Positions 34,301 through 44,344 of a stretch of DNA of 64,000 nucleotides are shown one piece after another; within the stretch, counting starts at the first letter, position 1; every line of letters starts with the position of its first letter. The stretch lies in NCBI RefSeq assembly GCF_037975245.1, contig NC_092563.1, forward strand, positions 21,728,960 through 21,792,959. Direction: 5' to 3'. Source of the stretch: Apostichopus japonicus. Its lineage: Eukaryota; Echinodermata; Holothuroidea; Aspidochirotida; Stichopodidae. Both the position numbers and the translations under genes were made by a program. Under the pieces are notes generated by a model. That model was not told the DNA's origin. It made no database searches and saw only the letters and a program-made list of their open reading frames with translations.

Positions 34301-36749
34301 GTTTTAGTTGATACCGGTCCAATATCTTTGGACGTGTAAACCGAATTGTAACGTGTGTTCTCTGCACTCACCGATGTGATTATTTGGTAATTTCTACTAT
34401 GTAAATTGAGAAAGCGATGTTGATTCCGTTCTTGGGTGGGTTTCCAGAAGAAAAACAATTATTCGCAGCAACGTTGCTGTCAGTCGCTAGATGGCTATAG
34501 AAAAATACAAGAAAAAAGTAAAAGTTTTCTACTGAAATTTCGAATCTTTGTTCATCAAAATTAGTAGTAAGCTGACTAACATTCCATATATCTCCACTAA
34601 TAACCATGAGAGACATGAGTTTTATTGCCTAAGAAACCTTTGTGATCAGACTGATCACAGTCAAACCGATATCTCAATTATATCTTTTAGCGTCTGTTGG
34701 AGAAATGATGTTCAAAAAACAGAAAGAAATTTTATTGGAGTTTCTCAATTCAGTGGACTTTAACGCGGAAGGTGGAGTGAGGGCGCTCTTTTTGGCCTTC
34801 GATACAAACACACGACTTGGAAGAAATTTGTATGATATCCACAACAAAGAAGATGCCAAAAAGAGTCTATCAGCGGTAAAATACGAAGGTGAATAATGAA
34901 TATATCTTTTATTCCGCTCCTTCCCGTTACCTTTATTTATATTGCCTATGCAAACGAACGTTGCGGCATCATCCGCAATATTTACAACCCCCAAATCCGG
35001 TGTTCGTGGGAGGGAAGGTGAAAGTAGTTGAATTGGTTATTTTTTGGTAACTACGGTTACATTACGTAGATCTGCGAATTTTTAAACATATTGCTGTTAT
35101 GAAATTCTTGAAGTTAGTTTCTTTCCCCTCCCCAACTCGCCACGTCAATTCAAAATCATTTGGCTAATTCGCTGTTTCTTTTTAATCAATAAAGATACCG
35201 ATTAGAAATCATTAAGTCTGTCTTATGTAATTTCTAAAAATTCTCCCACACGGATTTTGCTCTTTCCTTCTATCTTTTCTCTATGTGATATCTGTATATA
35301 CAGGTGGCCAAAGTAAACTTACGTCAGCACTTCGTGCTGCTAAGCAGCTCGTCTTTGCCCATGCGCGTGACAGCGCTCGCAAAGTCTTTTATCTGGTGTC
35401 AGACGGGTTATACACTGGCGATCGCCCTGTCAAGTTCAGTCAAGATATGAGGTCAAAAGGTGTTGAGGTATGTATCCAACTTTCACTAACAAGACGGCCT
35501 TAGAAGAAGTATAGACACATGTGATTTTACTAGGGTTAGCAAATGAATGAACACCTTATAATCATATGCATCAAGGATCTATCCTGCCTCAAGAATATGG
35601 AATTTTAAGAGTGGGTGTGAATACTGATATTTAAATGAGTGTATGCACTATTCCTATGACGTCATAACTAGTCATGTGTGGTCGCAGAGCAAGGTGCAAT
35701 TATTTTGGCGATTATTTTTTTACACTGTTCGACGTACATGTACCTTGACCCCCACCACAACCTTCCTCTTCCCCTTCCTCGTCAACTGCATGAGGCGGAA
35801 ATTATTTACCTTTCTGGTTTGATCCAATAAATAATTGTTGGGTAGCGACATAAACATATTTAACATATTTTATTTCCCGAAAGGGAAAACTGTGGAGTCA
35901 CTTTTAACGACCTTACAAAACTGTGGAGGGGGGGGGGGGGTCGGGGATTGTAAAGTCGCCAGTGATTAAAACGCGGATCGCAAAGTCTGGAATTACTATA
36001 ATGGTTAGATCCGCCCAACACGGCAGCATAAAGAAACGTTGTACTCAAAGCCAAAGTGAATTAAAGGGTGTGAAGACTCGCGCAAAAAGAAACGTCTAAT
36101 GCCGGTAATCTGACCTAGTTTCGAATGAGGTGTTACAGAAGTATTAGACACAATCATCGATTCCAGAAAATACACACATAGCTTGCTACCTTCGGTAATG
36201 AGACACTAGTGTACAGTCAGTACATACAGCTGCGGTCAATACCCACAGATCAGCACAGTGTACAAACAACAGCGATGGACATCTCAGGTCCAGCTAAAGA
36301 TAACAAGGTATCACGTTTCATTACTCATCTGCATTATAGCGACACGAACAACACGTCACTTGCAACATGGAGGTAAAAACAGTTTTTACCTCCATGCTTG
36401 CAAGCAACAGAAAGTTAACTTTTTCAGATAGCCGCACGCGGTTTGGGGCGAGTCTTCAATGCCTTTAAGTAGGTCACAGATCCAGAGTCTATGCATGCTA
36501 AGTTCTTCAATACCGCCCTCATCAACTTTCGGAAACATTTCATACTATAGTTTTGATTCTTCTTGTCTGCAGATTTATGCATTGGTGTTGGACCGTGAAG
36601 GTTGTAACATGGAGGTACTCAGAGAAATGACTGGAGACACAGGGCACATTATCTTTGTGGATCAGTCGCAGGATATCCCCTTGCCATATCTGAATAGCGC
36701 CATCTATTCATCAATGCCAACAACTAACGCTGGCAGTACCACCGACTGA
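23047..36749 (+). CDS. Secreted multidomain protein: signal peptide, four EGF-like/ShKT units, VWA domain (16 exons, complete)
   Basis: Seen: sixteen exons joined by GT-AG introns with consistent phase give 573 residues and a TGA stop. Residues 1-26 are a hydrophobic signal peptide. Four units follow, each an EGF-like module with CxCxC spacing (29-56, about 110-141, 187-219, 270-302) and a six-cysteine ShKT module ending C-x2-C (about 60-99, 144-176, 222-259, 305-341). Units 2-4 are preceded by a short F-G-P-G-x-x-G-F linker. Residues about 384-555 are a VWA domain with the metal-binding DASAS motif and LVSDG; the third metal-site position, usually Thr, reads Ser in GGQS. No transmembrane segment or GPI signal was seen, so secretion is expected. 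Known: VWA and EGF modules bind matrix or cell-surface partners; ShKT is a small disulfide fold found in many extracellular proteins and is not by itself evidence of a toxin. The role is unknown; a matrix or immune-recognition part is inference. A polyadenylation signal follows at 36971. Confidence 0.88.
23840..23930 (+). CDS. EGF/ShKT/VWA gene exon 2: EGF-like 1
   Basis: Six cysteines are spaced C-x3-C-x9-C-x-C-x-C-x8-C with the usual GWLGTDC ending. Phase 0 in, phase 1 out; all joins from here to the exon 14/15 junction are phase 1. Confidence 0.88.
24319..24444 (+). CDS. EGF/ShKT/VWA gene exon 3: ShKT 1
   Basis: It encodes [10 protein letters not shown]...GIC...QCAATCGIC, the canonical six-cysteine ShKT pattern. 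The acceptor is CATGCAG and the donor TGCG/GTAGGA. Confidence 0.9.
25066..25092. repeat. (TA)n microsatellite
   Basis: A pure TA run in the intron before exon 4. Confidence 0.9.
25183..25212 (+). CDS. EGF/ShKT/VWA gene exon 4: 30-nt linker microexon
   Basis: Ten codons, [10 protein letters not shown]. It is supported by a clean TTTTACAG acceptor, a GTAGGA donor, correct phase and a homologous 30-nt exon at 28380-28409. Confidence 0.75.
25436..25527. repeat. (TA)n microsatellite, about 45 units
   Basis: A long uninterrupted TA run in the intron between exons 4 and 5. Open frames here are artefacts of the repeat. Confidence 0.95.
26050..26326. mobile_element. Possible short inverted-repeat element
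   Basis: GTTGCAGGGGCGTAACCA on the left and the inverse of GTTGCAGGCGTATCCA on the right bracket about 275 bp in intron 4. No target duplication was seen, so this is weaker than the other elements. Confidence 0.35.
26725..26820 (+). CDS. EGF/ShKT/VWA gene exon 5: EGF-like 2
   Basis: It encodes [11 protein letters not shown] followed by [14 protein letters not shown]. The acceptor is TTTCAG and the donor GAAA/GTGAGT. Confidence 0.88.
27130..27234 (+). CDS. EGF/ShKT/VWA gene exon 6: ShKT 2
   Basis: It encodes KCVDESENC...QC...KCPATCGTC. The acceptor GTCGAAAAG is weak, but phase and the module boundary fit. Confidence 0.85.
27298..27820. mobile_element. Inverted-repeat element filled with CACTTAAGT palindromes
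   Basis: GCAAGCCGTTTTAACA at the left is inverted at the right end (TGTTAAAAACGGCTTGC). Between them (27378-27793) lie some two dozen degenerate copies of a self-complementary word of the type TTCCACTTAAGTAGAATT, in no fixed orientation because the word is its own near-complement. It lies in intron 6. No target duplication was found. Confidence 0.6.
28095..28330. repeat. Tandem duplication, unit about 116 bp, intron 6
   Basis: CAGGAACGTGCCTC...CATACTCATCGAAAAGAGA...GGATAGGG...GTGCTACTG occurs twice in succession (from 28097 and from 28213) with substitutions. Confidence 0.8.
28380..28409 (+). CDS. EGF/ShKT/VWA gene exon 7: 30-nt linker microexon
   Basis: Ten codons, [10 protein letters not shown], same length and phase as exon 4. 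The acceptor is CTTTTTAG and the donor GTAAGT. Confidence 0.78.
28621..28690 (+). pseudogene. Decayed partial copy of EGF exon 8 and its acceptor
   Basis: The sequence from 28630 repeats 28750-28790: ATTAAACTTA, then TTGTTTACTAGACTGCGTGA. In the upstream copy the acceptor AG is changed to AA and the coding part diverges after the second cysteine. It looks like a local tandem duplication of the exon start that is no longer spliced. Confidence 0.65.
28774..28872 (+). CDS. EGF/ShKT/VWA gene exon 8: EGF-like 3
   Basis: It encodes CLLDCVNGG...[14 protein letters not shown]. The acceptor AAACTTAG was chosen over the nearer TTACTAG because it restores the second cysteine pair seen in the other EGF modules. 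Confidence 0.85.
29011..29071. repeat. (TA)n microsatellite
   Basis: A TA run abutting a retroelement-like 3' tail, in intron 8. Confidence 0.9.
29072..29175 (+). mobile_element. Retroelement-like tail with hairpin followed by CGAAA
   Basis: CTGAAAAAGAGC, a loop, GCTCGAAAT has the same plan as the hammerhead-like repeats at 50673 and 56809 (CTGAAGA, hairpin, GAAAC), but with A in place of the core G. Low certainty. Confidence 0.3.
29549..29668 (+). CDS. EGF/ShKT/VWA gene exon 9: ShKT 3
   Basis: It encodes ICLDDEEAC...QC...KCPVLCKRC, a six-cysteine ShKT. The acceptor is TTTATAG and the donor TGCG/GTGAGT. Confidence 0.87.
30815..30943 (+). CDS. EGF/ShKT/VWA gene exon 10: linker plus EGF-like 4 in one exon
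   Basis: It encodes [10 protein letters not shown] directly followed by CSLECLNGG...[14 protein letters not shown]. At 129 nt it equals exon 7 plus exon 8 (30 + 99). Confidence 0.9.
30972..31328. repeat. Compound TA / TACATA microsatellite
   Basis: TA runs alternate with copies of CAAATGAGATCATATATCTT (31021, 31063) and a tract of ATATACATATACATATCT repeats (31140-31265). In intron 10. Long frames on both strands are artefacts. Confidence 0.9.
31999..32118 (+). CDS. EGF/ShKT/VWA gene exon 11: ShKT 4
   Basis: It encodes CEDSNKRC...GYC...KCTQACGFC, the most canonical ShKT of the four. The acceptor is CTCTCAG and the donor GTAAGT. Confidence 0.9.
32485..33234. mobile_element. 750-bp hAT-type element, copy 1, with 8-bp target duplication
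   Basis: Ends are CAAGGGCGGCGGAA and its inverse. TGTGTGTG flanks both sides (32477-32484, 33235-33242); the duplication lies in a TG-rich site, so copy 2 is the stronger proof. G-runs follow each end. It is inserted in intron 11 of the EGF/ShKT/VWA gene. Inside, CAGGCGTAGGAGCCCAATTT at 32653 looks like the end of another element. No transposase frame. Confidence 0.9.
33561..33599 (+). CDS. EGF/ShKT/VWA gene exon 12: 39-nt linker
   Basis: Thirteen codons, [13 protein letters not shown]. The acceptor TCTCTGTTGCAG is strong and the donor is GTAAGC. There is no domain; it joins the last ShKT to the VWA part. Confidence 0.7.
   Translation, partial: RTREAKDMAITF
34045..34161 (+). CDS. EGF/ShKT/VWA gene exon 13: start of VWA
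   Basis: It ends in [10 protein letters not shown], the first VWA strand and half of the metal-binding motif. The left boundary is uncertain: the acceptor CGTACAG (exon from 34045) and CACAG nine bases later both keep the frame. Confidence 0.8.
34691..34888 (+). CDS. EGF/ShKT/VWA gene exon 14: VWA middle
   Basis: It completes DASAS and encodes [11 protein letters not shown], a VWA core strand, with a charged helix after it. The acceptor is TCTTTTAG and the donor GAAG/GTGAAT. Confidence 0.88.
35304..35467 (+). CDS. EGF/ShKT/VWA gene exon 15: VWA metal-site exon
   Basis: It encodes [10 protein letters not shown] (usual form GGxTxT) and KVFYLVSDG, the third and fourth metal-site elements. The donor is GAG/GTATGT, phase 0. 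Confidence 0.9.
36573..36749 (+). CDS. EGF/ShKT/VWA gene exon 16: VWA end and stop
   Basis: It opens [11 protein letters not shown], the last VWA strand, and ends after a Thr/Ser-rich tail with TGA. The acceptor is TTGTCTGCAG. Confidence 0.9.
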   Translation: MYALVLDREGCNMEVLREMTGDTGHIIFVDQSQDIPLPYLNSAIYSSMPTTNAGSTTD

Positions 36750-36970
36750 TATACCAAGAGGACACAATCTCATGCCATTCCTTTCTCAATAATTTCAATT
36801 TAACTAACTAACAAACTAATGAATTTCTAAGGCGGCAGAGATTTTTTCAGATGAAGATCTTAATACGTGAATACTTTCGAAGCTAAATATTGAAACAGTG
36901 AGCGAAGATATCTCACTATCCGAATCTTTGTATTCAAATATATTTCAAAATTTGCTTATATACTACATCA

Positions 36971-36976
36971 AATAAA
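36971..36976 (+). terminator. Polyadenylation signal AATAAA of the EGF/ShKT/VWA gene
   Basis: The first AATAAA after the stop codon lies 222 bases downstream. It would give a short 3' UTR. T-rich DNA follows at 37010-37080. Confidence 0.55.
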
Positions 36977-36989
36977 TTAATGAATTCAT

Positions 36990-38683
36990 GACCTTCTGAC
37001 AATCCAATTTGTTTTTTTTTTCTGTCGTTTCCGTTGCTGTGGTTGTTATTGCTGCTGTTATGTATTCTTTTGTTTTGTTTTACCTGGAAGAGAAACATTT
37101 TCATTAGCATTACTGGTTAAGCCAAAAAGAAAAGCAAAACAAGAAAAAAAAATCTTCAGGTCAATGGTGTAGAGATTGGATAATCTTAAGTTTCAAAATA
37201 TTGAATCTATAGTTTTCAAAATACAGCGACAAGTTAAAAGAAGACTCTTTCAGACAATGAAACATTTTTGATTCGTTTTTATTAATCTTTTGTTTCTTTT
37301 TTTTTTATTATCTGAAATCCAAAAAAGAAAAAGAAGACGAAATAATATACAGATAAATCTTGACTTGTATGAGGAGTAAAACCTTCCCAACTCTTAAACA
37401 TTGTACAATATGATCTTTTGATAATGCACTCTTTTTTGTTTTTTTTGCTTTTATGTACAAGTCCTTTTTCTTTTTGCTTGTGACCAAAACATCAAAAAAA
37501 CAAAAAACCCACAAGAAAGAGCAGCATAAAACACAAAATTAAATTGAGCTTGTATGTGATTTGGCGGTGATTATAGCACGATATGTTGATGGATGCCAAG
37601 AAAATGAACAATAAGGGACTAAAAAATATATATATTTAGTATTTTGTGAAAGAATAAAAGAAAAAAGTTGTTCTTGGTTGAAATATTTGTACATAAATTC
37701 GTAAATTTATGACAAACAGCTTCTTTTGTTGCTGAGTTTCTGAACGATCTCTGGTGACAAATTAATGAGGGCAGTGTTTGGTTTTTGTTGAAAAAAGCAG
37801 AAAAATTAGCCTGTACGATGTCTGAGGAAATTGCCACATTTGCGAGGTGTTGCCAAAAGATGCTATTAATATATTCTCAAAAATGGGACATAAAGTACTA
37901 TCAAAGCAAACAGGAGTTATAAAGAATAGCATTAGGTTTTAAACTGTCCTTAAAAACCAAGAAATGCTGCAAGGTGATTACAGATGTTCATTAAATTAAA
38001 AAAAAAAATTAAGTATTAGAAATACCAAAAAAAAAGCACATCTGAGCAATAAGATGACAACCTCCCTGGTCCAAACACAATATGGAGGGTGGGGGGGGGG
38101 GGTATGAGTCTAGTGGTGTAGAAGGCAAATTAGCTATTTCACTTCCAGTTTTACTTCTGCATTCTTTGGTTAAAACTTTTTCTATTGCTTTGATCTCTTC
38201 AGGCATAACTGTCATGATTTTTGTTGTTATCATGTTTTAGAGTTGTTGGTAAATTAACGATGAATGATTTGTTCTTGAGATGTTTCTCCTCCCCAAAAAG
38301 GTTCAAACTGACAAATTCAGGAGTTGCCTCTATTTCGAAGATGGAAAGGGTAATTCTCGACTAAAATCAAAACTTTTGAGTCTTTAACAAAACGTTAACC
38401 ACGGAATATGTTCCACAGCACACAGCACAGATATTGCTTGTCCGGCTCTGTTTTTGTTGGTTAAACTGGGAATGTCTGCAATTCTTATGCCCATTTAATA
38501 GGTTCACAAATTTGGATTTCTAGCGGATGAATAATTCATGAATAAACCAAGTCTCAACTCTTTCTGCATCATTGTAATGGATGATGAGACTAACGGCTTG
38601 TCACTAACTCTTAACTTCAATGTTACAGCCTGTGCAAGAATACACAGACTATACAGAACTTGTTTAACTTCTGAATGTGAGAG
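36990..38683. other. Intergenic, no gene seen
   Basis: The stretch is AT-rich with poly-T/poly-A runs. Minus-strand frames (37308-37514, 37619-37837, 38009-38233) show no known domain. It could include the far end of the ZCCHC14 3' UTR, which cannot be judged here. Confidence 0.5.
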
Positions 38684-39323
38684 CAAGGGCGGCGGAAGCA
38701 CTTTTAATCTGGGGGGGCACCGACATCAAAGGGCACTTTGCAGAAATTCGATTGGACTGATGTAGCCTTATATTTAGTACCCTTTATAACTCTTATTGTA
38801 TTATCTTATTTGCGTATACACATCACTCCATCAACGCCCCCCTCAAGGAAAATATGCATACTAGCACTGCAATATCCTATGTGCAAATTGGGAAACAAGG
38901 AACAAGTTTTCTATTGAGAAAAATGAGGTGAAATCATGCTAATTGCTAATGTAGGAATCTTCCGAATTAGAGTTTATTTCTTGTTAATATCTTAACGAAT
39001 TTATTCCATTCGAAAAAGCTTTGAGTTTGACCCACATACATTCATTAAAAGTCATGGGCGGAGCCGGGATTTGCAAAGTTGTATGCATGACTATCTGAGC
39101 GGAGCGCCACCATCGGTTGGCGCGGAGCGTACAAGAAAATTTTTGGTTTTACAAACCCCTCAGATGGCCGGAAAAGGCCCTTCCCGAGTGTTCATTCTGG
39201 TTACCTGGCCTCTTGCTAACTTGAGACACCTCAATTTTTATGTAGAAAAAGGGCACATTTTTAACCCTGAGGAAAAGTGGGGGGGCACGTGCCCCCTGTG
39301 CCCCCCCGGTTCCGCCGCCCTTG
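38684..39323. mobile_element. 640-bp hAT-type element, copy 2, inverse orientation, perfect target duplication
   Basis: It has the same terminal repeats as the element at 32485 but reads in the opposite direction: its left end matches the inverse of copy 1's right end over some 200 bp. TGTGAGAG flanks both sides (38676-38683 and 39324-39331), a perfect 8-bp target duplication in non-repetitive sequence. The interior shares GGTTGGCGCGGAGCGTACAA with the 13637 MITE. Confidence 0.93.
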
Positions 39324-40276
39324 TGTGAGAGTGTGCCTTTAAGATTCTAAACCCTCAAAATAGATCTGTGATTTGAAATAAATAGTAAAATGTTTCACTT
39401 AACATAGCCTGGGCCATATTTCCACTAGCCTGTCTTAGGTGAAATGAAAACTCAGGCTCAGGTTAACTTGGACACCATCCCCACTTCATGTTCTAGTTCT
39501 TTGTTTATAAGTTAAAATAACCGCTTCCTTCACGGTTACATTATTGGTTATGAATTATTCAAAGTATTATGCATCTCATTATTTTGCATTCAGGTTAAAT
39601 TAAAATGGTGAATCTTGACCAAAATGTCACAAAATAATATTTAATAATGCCCCCAATTTTTCTTACTGAAATCCATCATTTTCAATATCTTGATTTACTG
39701 GAAAATTGTACATTATCATCAAAATTAAAAAAGAAATATGAACTGTTATTGATGCTAGCTAGCCTCCAGCTACCCTGTACAAACATTACTAATAAACAAA
39801 TCTAGAGTAAACCGTACTGGTTCCAAAGTGAATCTTATGGTTTGCATTTTCTTTTAGTGAAACTGTTTGTATCCTTTACTCTATGATACATAAAACGCAT
39901 TGAAAAATTCCATAAACTATGATAAACATTCAGAGGAAAACAAAATATAAGCTAGGGCTTTTTTATTGGGGGGGGGGGGGGAGGGGGATGGGAGATGCAA
40001 AACACATTTGTGATGACATAGCTAAAATATTTCACAGTTTTGAGTATCACGAATGAACCAAGAAACTGCCTGTATAAACTGCCGTATATCTATACGGCTA
40101 ATATCTGTACGGCTAATATCCATACGGCTAATGTGTCCACAGTGCCTTGCTACACTATCAAGACTATCCTAACAATCCTATCCTAACAATATCCTTCCTT
40201 TGAGCCAAGTTTTAAACAAATTCCTGAACAATGCATTACCAATGAGACATAGTCCAGTCATTTTACAATGAAATTT

Positions 40277-40710
40277 GCCTATAGGAATACACCGCCCACT
40301 GTGTAATGCATTTTCTTTGGACATGGCCTTAATAGATAACGTATACGTTCTAATACGAATGGAGCTTTTGTAGCCGCTCTGTATCTTTATATCAATGAGA
40401 TAAGTCAACTTGCTGTACAATGTTTCATTAGAGGGGATATAGTAACCAATCTGTTAATACTCTCCTTCTTGAGATTATATTGAAATCAAAATAAAATAAA
40501 ACTGTTAGCCAACTGCTTATCCACTAGAGAGCCTGTGTAATGAGATTATATTGTTGTACATTTCTTTACAGATGTGGCATTATTACCCACTCGCTGAATG
40601 TTTTTCCGATGGGAATACACTGCCCACTGTGTAATCCATTTTCTTTCGGCATGGCCTTAATATATAACGTACATTTGTTTACGAATTTGACTGTTCTAGC
40701 CACTCTGCAT
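40277..40710. repeat. Diverged 110-bp repeat pair around an inverted retroelement tail
   Basis: Blocks at 40277-40385 and 40597-40710 share CCCACTGTGTAAT...CATTTTCTTT...CATGGCCTTAATA. Between them, 40486-40548 is the inverse of the tail (ACAGGCTCTCTAGTGGATAA, then CAGTT..CTAACAGTTTTATTT) found after the hammerhead-like motifs near 50733 and 56950. Confidence 0.65.
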
Positions 40711-41012
40711 AATTCTTGAGACTAGTCCACCCATTGTATGATCCTTTCCGAATGGGAATAGACTTACCTCTGTGTAAATGCATTCACATCATGATCAGCC
40801 TACCTACTGTAGTGTACAACTTTACAATTTAGTTAAGTCGACCTGCACATCTGCACGATTCATTCAAAACTCAAAACTAGAATATTTGAATAGCAGGCAC
40901 ATAAGCTAAACTGAAGACATGTTACCCTTATTAAATCATATTCAGTACAAAAAAACAAAAAACAAAAAACATATTCAAACAATTCTGTGACTTAAACCCA
41001 TAGGTGAATTTA

Positions 41013-42320
41013 CATATCACAACATATGTTCCCAACAAATGCCACATCCCAGCACTATTATTACATCTAAGTACCCTCACCTGTCACAACATCTGATGTG
41101 CCCTTACTTATGGTAGCATTAGTACCCAACACATGCCACATCCCAGCAGTTATAACATCTAAGTACCCTCACCTGTCACAACATCTGAAGTGACTTACTT
41201 ATGGTAGTATTAGTACCCAACACATGCCACATCCCAGCACTGTTATAACATCTAAGTACCCTCACCTGTCACAACATCTGAAGTGACTTACTTATGGTAG
41301 CATTAGTACCCAACACATGCCACATCCCAGCACTGTTATAACATCTAAGTACCCTCACCTGTCACAACATCTGAAGTGACTTACTTATGGTAGTATTAGT
41401 ACCCAACACATGCCACATCCCAGCACTGTTATAACATCTAAGTACCCTCACCTGTCACAACATCTGAAGTGACTTACTTATGGTAGTATTAGTACCCAAC
41501 ACATGCCACATCCCAGCACTGTTATAACATCTAAGTACCCTCACCTGTCACAACATCTGAAGTGACTTACTTATGGTAGCATTAGTACCCAACACATGCC
41601 ACATCCCAGCACTGTTATAACATCTAAGTACCCTCACCTGTCACAACATCTGAAGTGACTTACTTATGGTAGCATTAGTACCCAACACATGCCACATCCC
41701 AGCACTGTTATAACATCTAAGTACCCTCACCTGTCACAACATCTGAAGTGACTTACTTATGGTAGTATTAGTACCCAACACATGCCACATCCCAGCACTG
41801 TTATAACATCTAAGTACCCTCACCTGTCACAACATCTGAAGTGACTTACTTATGGTAGCATTAGTACCCAACACATGCCACATCCCAGCACTGTTATAAC
41901 ATCTAAGTACCCTCACCTGTCACAACATCTGAAGTGACTTACTTATGGTAGCATTAGTACCCAACACATGCCACATCCCAGCACTGTTATAACATCTAAG
42001 TACCCTCACCTGTCACAACATCTGAAGTGACTTACTTATGGTAGTATTAGTACCCAACACATGCCACATCCCAGCACTGTTATAACATCTAAGTTCCCTC
42101 ACCTGTCACAACATCTGAAGTGACTTACTTATGGTAGCATTAGTACCCAACAATTGCCACATCACAGCACTGTTGTAACATCTTAGTACCCTCATGTGTC
42201 ACAACATCTGAAGTGCCCTTATGGTGGTATTAGTACCCAACAATTGCCACATCCCAGCACTGTTGTAACATCTAAGTACCCTCATGTGTCGCAACATCTA
42301 AAGTGCCCTTACTTCTGTCA
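41013..42320. repeat. 93-bp minisatellite, about 14 copies
   Basis: The unit contains CACCTGTCACAACATCTGAA, then GTGACTTACTTATGGTAG and CCAACACATGCCACATCCCA. Central copies are almost identical at an exact 93-bp period, and end copies are diverged. One site alternates between GTAGCATT and GTAGTATT. Confidence 0.95.
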
Positions 42321-44344
42321 GTAACATCCATACCTCTTCACCATCTTTCACATAATAAAACAAAAGTACCCTCACAGGGCCCCTCATAATACAAAGCACC
42401 GTTGCCAGTGTCAGTCACAACATGGACTTTCACCTCTGACCTTTGTAGAAAATTGTGAACCCCACCCCCCCCCCCCCGTCTGCAAGAAGAGAAACAAAAC
42501 TATACAGTTGAACGGCCATAGCGAGTAAATGTGCTATATCTGGTATGAGATCTTTAAGTAATGTCTGTAAACTGTAAACAGGGAACATTTTGATAAAAGA
42601 GTTAAAAAGTTAAAAAATAAAATTACATTTGAGCATATTGCCCACCCCCCCTCCTTCCTCCTTAAAATTTTGTTAACGATACTTTCAAGATATGCGACTG
42701 TTGTATCAGACTTCAAAAGCTTCCAGTACAAGTAAACATTGCATCCCGCTCTTTCCTTCCGTTAGCACAGTGCTACACTATGTGGGTGTCACTCTCTACA
42801 TAGATGGCCCTTGGAATATGTACAAAAAAAAAAATACCTCAATGTGAGAATTGTCCATCAGAGGGATTGGGCCAAAAGGGGAATGCCTTATTCACGTTTC
42901 GGTCGGTTTGATTTATTTCTTTGGTCACACTGTTCAAAATTGAATGCTTCACCAATCAGAGTAACTGATAGCTAACTCACAAAGTGTGACAAAGGTGGTG
43001 GTTATACAATACAGGACAAAAGCGCAAAACACATCTCAAAAGTTGAAAAATGTGTTACAAATCACACAGAGAATGTGTGAAACTGGCTTTTAAGGCACAC
43101 AATCAAAGCTGAAAGGAGAGCAAAGGTCGGACCAAAAAAAAAAAGGAACTTCTCAAGAGATTTCTTTTGAATTCCATAAAATTGGGGCTAATACAAAAAC
43201 TCTAGAAAATACTACATCCTTAACAGAAGCACTACATCACAAAAACAAAGCAGAAACCTTGGCCATGACATATTTTTATAAAATTTAAAAAGTGTCCCAA
43301 CATTTTGTAGGTACTATTGTTATTAAACTCTCAGAAAAAAAAAAAAAAATGCTACATCTTACAATCAACCATACTATATTTACAGGTGTGGATAAATATA
43401 TTACCTCTCTGATGCTTAAAAGTAACCTTTGACCTCAAACTCACACCAATGTTTTTCTTTCTTCTATCAAATTACATAGTAACCTTGTGTCATTAGGCTC
43501 TGAGTATATATATTTTTTGCACACGGTTTGAGGAGAGCTCTTTAATATCATTGAGCTGTTGGTTATTCAGTACCTCTTTATCTCTTTCACTCACTGAGAG
43601 GCATCGATCTTGGTCATTGGTCTTGCGTGAAATTTATCTGCAGTTCTGGTAAACACTATCAGTACTATCGACAATATGTAATGTGGAATCAACTTTCTGG
43701 AAACCGATCACTTCTTGAAATGGAACGTTGTCCGAAAAAATTAATAAACATTCAACCGATGACATCATCTTAAAGTATCCTCCAACTGGTTGTAGTTTCA
43801 CTGACAGATGAGAACACTCTGGTAGAGTCGGACTAGTTATTATCTTGAATTGATATCAATCTGTTATTATATAATGAGTTTGTAAGACATCCATTACTGA
43901 TAGGCAGTCACAGACTGTACACATAGTCCAAACTCAACTAATATTGCTTGATAAAGTATAAATAGAACAAATCTGTAATAAAACCATCAAAATGATTTTT
44001 CAGAAAGAAAAAAATGAAGCTGACAAGAAGTCATAATCTCCATAAATGATTAAGCACCATTAAAATCAAAGCCATGCTAAAGCTAGTCCAATCTGATATT
44101 CACTTTTAATATCATCACTAACATATTTCCAACGACAGATATTTGTACTCTTATCAAAACAAGGTCGTGCAAATCAAAGAAAGTCAGAGAAAATGTAGGG
44201 GAAAAAAATGAATCCAAATTTAGGGATCGAGGTGAATGAGTCAGCTGTAAAGTTGGAGATTGAGATATACAAAATCAAACTTATATAGAATCTTAAAGGT
44301 GTTTGAGTCTTTAAGGAGAACTCTTTAATGGAAAAATTACTGTC
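42321..44344. other. No gene seen; possibly ZCCHC14 3' UTR or intergenic
   Basis: Unique AT-rich sequence with homopolymer runs. No frame here resembles a known protein. Confidence 0.4.
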
